Below are positions 59,945 to 64,000 of a stretch of 64,000 nt of DNA, in pieces. The notes beneath the pieces were generated by a model that saw nothing but the letters and a program-made list of their open reading frames with translations, searched no databases and had not been told where the DNA came from. The stretch comes from Edaphobacillus lindanitolerans. GTDB lineage: Bacteria; Bacillota; Bacilli; Bacillales_A; Planococcaceae. A program made the position numbers and the translations under genes. The number at the start of each line of letters is the position of its first letter. Within the stretch, counting starts at the first letter, position 1. The DNA is taken from assembly GCF_900156305.1 (NCBI RefSeq), contig NZ_FTPL01000001.1, forward strand, positions 186,001-250,000, read 5' to 3'.

Positions 59945-61609
59945 TTATTCCACGGAGAGGATATACGGGTACAGCGGCTGCCTGCCGTTGTGGATCTCGA
60001 CTTCCACGTCCGGATGACGCCCTTCGATATACGCGCCGATCGCCGCAGCAGAATCTTCGTCCGTGTCGGAACCGAAAAGGATCGTCACGATTTCGGAATC
60101 CTCATCGATCAGCCCGTCAAGGAGCGTCCGGGTCACTTCGTCCAGCGACTCGCCGGCCTGCACGATTTTCCCTTCTGCAATGGCCATAAAGTCATCTTTC
60201 CGGATGGCGACCCCGTCGATTGTCGTATCACGGACCGCGTTTGTCACCTGACCGGTGCGCACATGGGCGAACGCGCCCGTCATCGCCTTGGCGTTTTCCT
60301 GGACGGACGCTTCCGGGTTGAAGGCGAGAATGGCGGCAAGGCCCTGAGGAACCGTTTTCGTCGGCACGACCGCCGCCTCGATGCCGGCCATCTCTGCCGC
60401 CTGCTCGGCGGCCATGATAATGTTTTTGTTGTTCGGGAGGATGAGCGCACGTTCGGCGCCGACTTCCCGGATCGCCTTGACGATATCTTCCGTCGACGGG
60501 TTCATCGTCTGTCCGCCCTCGATCACCGCGGATGCCCCGATGCTCTTGAACAATTCGGCGATCCCGGGACCCATTGAAACCGTGATGACGGCATACGGAT
60601 GGGTCTCGGCCGGCTTGGTGCCCCGGTCCGCGCGGTGGCCTTCACCGACGATTGCCGTGTGCTGCTGCCGCATGTTCTCGATCTTGATGTTGATGAGGCT
60701 TCCGTATTGTTTGCCGTAACTGAGCACATCGCCGGGTTCTTCGGAATGAATATGTACTTTTGCAATCTCGTCATCCGAGATGACAAGCAGGGAATCGCCA
60801 TATCCACTCAGATCTTCACGGAACTTCTGCTCGTCGAACGGATGGACTGCAGTCTTGTCTTCTTCGAACTTGACCATGAACTCGGTGCAATAGCCGAATT
60901 CGATGTCCGATGTGTCCATGAACCCCTGCACATTCCGGTGGTGCTCTGCACTGACGAGTTCATCCATCGATGCCTCTGCGGTCCGCTCCGGAAGCTTCTC
61001 GCCCTTCAGCGCGGCGAGGAAACCTTCATAGACATACACGAGCCCCTGGCCGCCGCTGTCGACGACCCCGACTTCCTTCAGTACGGGAAGCAGGTCCGGC
61101 GTGCGCTTCAGGGAAGCTTTTGCTTCTGCGGTCAGCGCCTCCATCACATGGATGAGATCGTCATCTGATTCCGCAGTCTCGACCGCTTTTTTCGCCGCAT
61201 CTTTCGCGACGGTCAAAATTGTCCCTTCGACCGGCTTCATGACCGCTTTGTAGGCCGTATCCACTCCCGCCTGGAATGCACCGGCGAATGCCTTGGCGTC
61301 CAGCGTATCCTGCTGTTCAATTTCCTTGCTGAAGCCGCGGAACAGCTGGGAAAGGATGACGCCGGAATTTCCGCGCGCACCCATGAGCAGACCCTTTGCA
61401 AGGGCCTGCCCTGTTTTTCCGATGTGGGCGGTCGCCCCGCGCTCCGTTTCTTTTGCACCTGATGTCATGGAAAGGTTCATGTTCGTGCCCGTATCGCCGT
61501 CCGGCACCGGGAACACATTGAGCGAATCCACGTAGTCGGCATTGTCGGACAGGTGATGGGAGCCCATCATCACCATTTCCGCAAATCGATGTCCGTCTAA
61601 TTGTTTCAT
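59945..61609 (-). CDS. fakA: Fatty acid kinase FakA (YloV)
   Basis: FakA phosphorylates fatty acids bound to a FakB protein, producing acyl-phosphate for PlsX/PlsY. The 554-residue protein has the N-terminal DhaL-like kinase (about 1-200, SLNVFPVPDGDTGTNMNLSM and LMGARGNSGVILSQLFRGF) and a DegV-like C-terminal region (TSPE-like VSMGPGIAELFKSIGA, ILPNNKNIIMAAEQAAEMA). The ATG follows AAGGAGG. It is co-directional with the asp23-family gene, as in B. subtilis. Confidence 0.97.
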   Translation of the reverse strand: MKQLDGHRFAEMVMMGSHHLSDNADYVDSLNVFPVPDGDTGTNMNLSMTSGAKETERGATAHIGKTGQALAKGLLMGARGNSGVILSQLFRGFSKEIEQQDTLDAKAFAGAFQAGVDTAYKAVMKPVEGTILTVAKDAAKKAVETAESDDDLIHVMEALTAEAKASLKRTPDLLPVLKEVGVVDSGGQGLVYVYEGFLAALKGEKLPERTAEASMDELVSAEHHRNVQGFMDTSDIEFGYCTEFMVKFEEDKTAVHPFDEQKFREDLSGYGDSLLVISDDEIAKVHIHSEEPGDVLSYGKQYGSLINIKIENMRQQHTAIVGEGHRADRGTKPAETHPYAVITVSMGPGIAELFKSIGASAVIEGGQTMNPSTEDIVKAIREVGAERALILPNNKNIIMAAEQAAEMAGIEAAVVPTKTVPQGLAAILAFNPEASVQENAKAMTGAFAHVRTGQVTNAVRDTTIDGVAIRKDDFMAIAEGKIVQAGESLDEVTRTLLDGLIDEDSEIVTILFGSDTDEDSAAAIGAYIEGRHPDVEVEIHNGRQPLYPYILSVE

Positions 61610-61628
61610 AACCGTTCGCTTCCTCCTT

Positions 61629-61991
61629 CTACAGGTTCGTCACACGGACTCCCTGGACAAAAATGTTGACGGATCCAACCGCCATTCCGAGCAGCTTGCT
61701 CAGTGTATATTTCACTGTGGACTGGACCTGGTAAGCAACTTCGGTTATTTTCGTGCCGTAGCCGACGATCACATACATGTCGATGTGGAGATCCTCCCCG
61801 ACATTGCGCACGATCACACCTTTTGTGAAGTTCTCTTTCCGGAGGATGTCGGTCAGGCCGTCACGGATCTGGTGCCTGGATGCCATCCCGACGATTCCGT
61901 AGCATTCGATGGCTGCGCCGCCTGCCGCCTGGGCGATCACATCATTCGAGATTTCTATCTTGCCGAACTCATTTTTCAATCCGATCGACAT
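61629..61991 (-). CDS. yloU: Asp23/Gls24 family envelope stress protein (YloU)
   Basis: The 120-residue protein is of the Asp23/DUF322 family: IEISNDVIAQAAGGAAIECYGIVGMA, then DLHIDMYVIVGYGTKITEVAYQVQSTVKYTLS and VNIFVQGVRV. Family members lie at the membrane and are linked to envelope stress; the exact role is not known from this sequence. The ATG follows AGGAGGCG. It is divergent from rpmB. Confidence 0.94.
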   Translation of the reverse strand: MSIGLKNEFGKIEISNDVIAQAAGGAAIECYGIVGMASRHQIRDGLTDILRKENFTKGVIVRNVGEDLHIDMYVIVGYGTKITEVAYQVQSTVKYTLSKLLGMAVGSVNIFVQGVRVTNL

Positions 61992-62026
61992 GGTAACGCC
62001 TCCTAAAGTCCTTTTTGACTATCGCC

Positions 62027-62032
62027 ATTGTA
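62027..62032 (-). promoter_or_regulatory. Possible yloU-fakA promoter (-10)
   Basis: TACAAT on the minus strand, about 35 bp upstream of the yloU start, fits a -10 element. The -35 (TTTTCT) is weak. The opposite strand has a possible rpmB -10 (TATGAT at 62137-62142) with a similarly poor -35. Confidence 0.4.
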
Positions 62033-62213
62033 CTATACCGGGCATAATTAGAAAAGATGCACCGCAGGGTGGCGCAGGTGCTGTAAAGGCTTTTTTCTTG
62101 ATAAGGGGCCGTTTCATGTTGCATCGTCTCCTGCTTTATGATAAATTATTTTAGTATGTGAGATGACGCAACGAAGCACCGTCTTCATCTTCACCGAAGA
62201 GGAGGGAAACAAC

Positions 62214-62402
62214 ATGTCTAAACAATGTGTAGTGACAGGACGCAAAGCCGCTGCCGGCAACAAGCGCTCCCACGCTATGAACGCCAACCGCCGCACTTGG
62301 GGTGCCAACCTCCAGAAAGTGCGCATCATGGTCGACGGCAAGCCGAAGCGTGTCTGGGTATCCGCCCGCGCACTGAAATCCGGCAAAGTCGAGCGCGTGT
62401 GA
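62214..62402 (+). CDS. rpmB: 50S ribosomal protein L28
   Basis: L28 is a small 50S protein. The 62-residue sequence reads [27 protein letters not shown] in two parts and continues with [33 protein letters not shown], close to B. subtilis. The ATG follows GAGGAGGG. It is the only protein gene on the plus strand of the window and converges with spoVM. Confidence 0.98.
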   Translation: MSKQCVVTGRKAAAGNKRSHAMNANRRTWGANLQKVRIMVDGKPKRVWVSARALKSGKVERV

Positions 62403-62420
62403 CTTTGATAAAGCAAGTGA

Positions 62421-62457
62421 AAATGCCGGGCTGACATATTGTCAGCCCGGCATTTTT
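62421..62457. terminator. Bidirectional terminator between rpmB and spoVM
   Basis: A perfect 15-bp stem AAATGCCGGGCTGAC/GTCAGCCCGGCATTT with a five-base loop is followed by T residues on the plus strand and preceded by A residues (T on the minus strand). The plus-strand T-run terminates rpmB. The minus-strand face is inside the spoVM coding end. Confidence 0.9.
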
Positions 62458-62576
62458 CGTTTGCGTTTCTTTTTGGCGGGAGGAGGTGCGCTGCTTTCTT
62501 CCCTGTGGAATATCTGTATGCATTTTCTAGCAACGCTGCTCACCATTTTGGGCAGCCGGAACGTGTACACTCTCAT
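62442..62576 (-). CDS. spoVM: Stage V sporulation protein SpoVM, C-terminally extended
   Basis: SpoVM is a tiny amphipathic helix that recognises positive curvature of the forespore outer membrane and anchors SpoIVA; it also inhibits FtsH. The gene is too short for most gene finders. MRVYTFRLPKMVSSVARKC aligns with the first 19 residues of the 26-residue B. subtilis SpoVM, including the essential Pro9. The ATG at 62576 follows AAAGGAG that overlaps the thiN stop (TGAAAGGAG). After about residue 26 the frame continues 18 more residues, PPPAKKKRKRK-rich, ending inside the rpmB terminator. Gene order rpmB-spoVM-thiN is that of B. subtilis. Confidence 0.85.
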   Translation of the reverse strand: MRVYTFRLPKMVSSVARKCIQIFHREESSAPPPAKKKRKRKMPG

Positions 62577-62590
62577 TTTTTCCGCTCCTT

Positions 62591-63247
62591 TCAGGCATCG
62601 GTGCTTCTTATCATCAAACATATGCCTGTCTGGAATGAGATAGTACAAACCTCGGAGATTGCCTCGTTGCTCGTATACAGCGTCGTTCCGGGAAGAATCA
62701 GCCCGTCCTGCAGCTCATATCGGAATCCGTCAAGGACGACCCCTTCCACTTTTTCGCTGAAGGCGAAAAATGAAACATAGGGGAACTGATCGGATTTCGT
62801 GATCTTCGTTTCCCCGGGATGCAGGAAACTCAGCTCGTTGTACCGGTCAAGGATCCGGAACCGGATTCCCGGATGGGCGCGCTGCATCCGGAAAACCGCA
62901 TGCATTGCCGACTCGGCATGGTCCAGCCTGCCGCCCGTCACCCCGGTGAGCGTGACGGTCCGGGGCGAACCGGCCACCGCTTCCAGGAGGGCGAGTTCGG
63001 TGTCGGTCTCGTTTTTCTCAACCGGCACCCGGATCAACCGATCTGATCCTGACCGGATTTCATCGAGTTCCTCTTTGTTCACCGAATCAAAGTCCCCCAC
63101 CGCTGCAGCCGGCCGGATTCCTTGCCGGACGAGCCGGAGAGCCCCGCGGTCGGCGCCGATGAACACCGTGTCCGGTCCGGATAGCCGGCCGAGCGGCGGA
63201 ATGACGCTGCCGGGCCCTCCGGCCACGACAACCGCCTCCGAGGTCAT
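62591..63247 (-). CDS. thiN: Thiamine pyrophosphokinase
   Basis: ThiN (YloS) transfers pyrophosphate from ATP to thiamine. The 218-residue protein has [38 protein letters not shown] and [12 protein letters not shown]. Its start overlaps the rpe stop (ATGA), and spoVM starts 14 bp after its stop. No TPP riboswitch is visible. Confidence 0.95.
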   Translation of the reverse strand: MTSEAVVVAGGPGSVIPPLGRLSGPDTVFIGADRGALRLVRQGIRPAAAVGDFDSVNKEELDEIRSGSDRLIRVPVEKNETDTELALLEAVAGSPRTVTLTGVTGGRLDHAESAMHAVFRMQRAHPGIRFRILDRYNELSFLHPGETKITKSDQFPYVSFFAFSEKVEGVVLDGFRYELQDGLILPGTTLYTSNEAISEVCTISFQTGICLMIRSTDA

Positions 63248-63909
63248 TGGAGGGCGGCCGCCGCTGCTCCCCGGATGCCCTGGAGGGCGGCCCGGCGGTC
63301 ATCCTTCCCGAATATGGCGGAGCCCGCCACGAACACACTGGCCCCAGCCCGCGCGCATTCCCCGACGGTTTCCGCGGTCACTCCGCCGTCCACTTCAATC
63401 TCGACGTCCAGGCCGCGTTCTTTGATGAGCGCGGCTGTCCGTTCGATTTTCGGAACGACCGAACGGATGAACGACTGGCCGCCGAACCCGGGGTTCACCG
63501 TCATGAGCAGGACCATGTCGAGGTCCTCGATCACATAGTCCAGGACATCGACCGGCGTATGCGGATTGAGCACGACTCCCGCTTTCACCCCGTGAGACCG
63601 GATGAGCTGGACGGTCCGGTGCAGATGCGGGCAAGCCTCTGCGTGGACCGTGATGATGTCCGCGCCGGCTTCCGCAAATTCTTTGATGTACCGGTCCGGT
63701 TCCTCGATCATGAGATGGACATCAAGCGGCAGATCCGTCACCGGACGAAGCGCCCGGACGACGAGCGGCCCGAATGTGATATTCGGGACGAAATGTCCGT
63801 CCATGACATCGATATGAATATAGTCGGCTCCTGCCTGCTCGGCTTCCTTCACTTCTTCTGAAAGTCTGGCAAAGTCGGCTGACAGGATGGAGGGTGCAAT
63901 TTTGATCAT
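63244..63909 (-). CDS. rpe: Ribulose-phosphate 3-epimerase
   Basis: Rpe interconverts ribulose and xylulose 5-phosphates in the pentose phosphate pathway. The 221-residue TIM barrel has [56 protein letters not shown] and the VDGGV segment, with catalytic aspartates in place. Its start overlaps the rsgA stop as ATGA. Confidence 0.98.
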   Translation of the reverse strand: MIKIAPSILSADFARLSEEVKEAEQAGADYIHIDVMDGHFVPNITFGPLVVRALRPVTDLPLDVHLMIEEPDRYIKEFAEAGADIITVHAEACPHLHRTVQLIRSHGVKAGVVLNPHTPVDVLDYVIEDLDMVLLMTVNPGFGGQSFIRSVVPKIERTAALIKERGLDVEIEVDGGVTAETVGECARAGASVFVAGSAIFGKDDRRAALQGIRGAAAAALQ

Positions 63910-64000
63910 GAAGAATACCTCGGCTTTCGGTCTATGATTTCCTGCATGAACAGCACATAGTCGTCATATCGGAAACGGGCGGCAGCGCCCGATTCGACTG
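63906..64000 (-). CDS. rsgA: Ribosome small-subunit GTPase RsgA, C-terminal end (cut by window edge)
   Basis: Only about 30 C-terminal residues are visible, ending [17 protein letters not shown], which matches the conserved RsgA/CpgA tail (EIxxRKPRY). RsgA checks 30S maturation before translation. The stop overlaps the rpe start by four bases (rsgA-rpe-thiN-spoVM operon, as in B. subtilis). The GTPase and zinc domains lie outside the window. Confidence 0.82.
   Translation of the reverse strand, partial: VESGAAARFRYDDYVLFMQEIIDRKPRYSS

Noticed and set aside
62577-62600. TPP or FMN riboswitch near thiN or ribF
   Set aside because: Both genes are tightly coupled to upstream genes and I see no conserved riboswitch elements.

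Overview
This window is a block of conserved chromosomal housekeeping genes from a spore-gene-carrying member of the Bacillales. The base composition is GC-rich for that order (I estimate high fifties percent by eye). Gene order follows the Bacillus subtilis dapA-to-rsgA region almost gene for gene, read backwards. SpoVFA/SpoVFB, a SpoVM homologue, CodY, FapR, PolC and ClpQ/ClpY (HslV/HslU) all point to Bacillales. A Planococcaceae-like relative is my best guess, but that is inference. Every protein gene except rpmB lies on the minus strand. I see no prophage, transposase, CRISPR array, tRNA or rRNA.

Layout from left to right, with transcription running right to left. 1-4.7 kb: dapA (cut by the window edge), asd, dipicolinate synthase dpaB/dpaA, ymxH and the M16 peptidase mlpA. 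4.8-7.7 kb: pnp and rpsO, separated by three tandem 120-bp structured repeats. 7.8-15.4 kb: the translation-factor operon rimP-nusA-ylxR-ylxQ-infB-ylxP-rbfA-truB-ribF, behind a promoter and an attenuator-like hairpin. 15.4-25.6 kb: polC, proS, rseP, dxr, cdsA, uppS (replication, envelope lipids, intramembrane proteolysis). 25.7-28.8 kb: frr, pyrH, tsf, rpsB. 29-36.3 kb: codY, hslU, hslV, xerC, trmFO, topA. 36.5-42.5 kb: dprA, sucD/sucC, rnhB, rbgA, lepB, rplS. 42.7-47.4 kb: trmD, rimM, khpA, rpsP, ffh, ylxM, ftsY. 47.4-55.5 kb: smc, rnc, then the FapR-controlled lipid genes acpP, fabG, fabD, plsX, fapR. 56.2-61.6 kb: recG, sdaAA/sdaAB, fakA. 61.6-64 kb: asp23-family gene, rpmB (plus strand), an unmarked 44-residue spoVM, thiN, rpe and the tail of rsgA.

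The genes mostly serve ribosome assembly and translation (nine modification, maturation or GTPase factors plus S2, S15, S16, L19 and L28), protein targeting (Ffh, FtsY, YlxM, LepB), chromosome handling (PolC, Smc, TopA, XerC, RecG, DprA, RNase HII) and membrane lipid synthesis under FapR. Compared with my memory of the B. subtilis map, several genes are missing from their usual places: dapG, ylxY, the whole fla/che operon between codY and rpsB, ylqG/ylqH and ylqD.

The least ordinary DNA is a degenerate 21-bp array of about 590 bp between fapR and recG, the 120-bp repeat triplet before pnp, a C-terminally extended SpoVM whose 3' end runs through the rpmB terminator, and a 51-bp minisatellite inside infB. 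I found no clear previously undescribed multi-gene system; the two intergenic repeat arrays are the best candidates for something uncharacterised.
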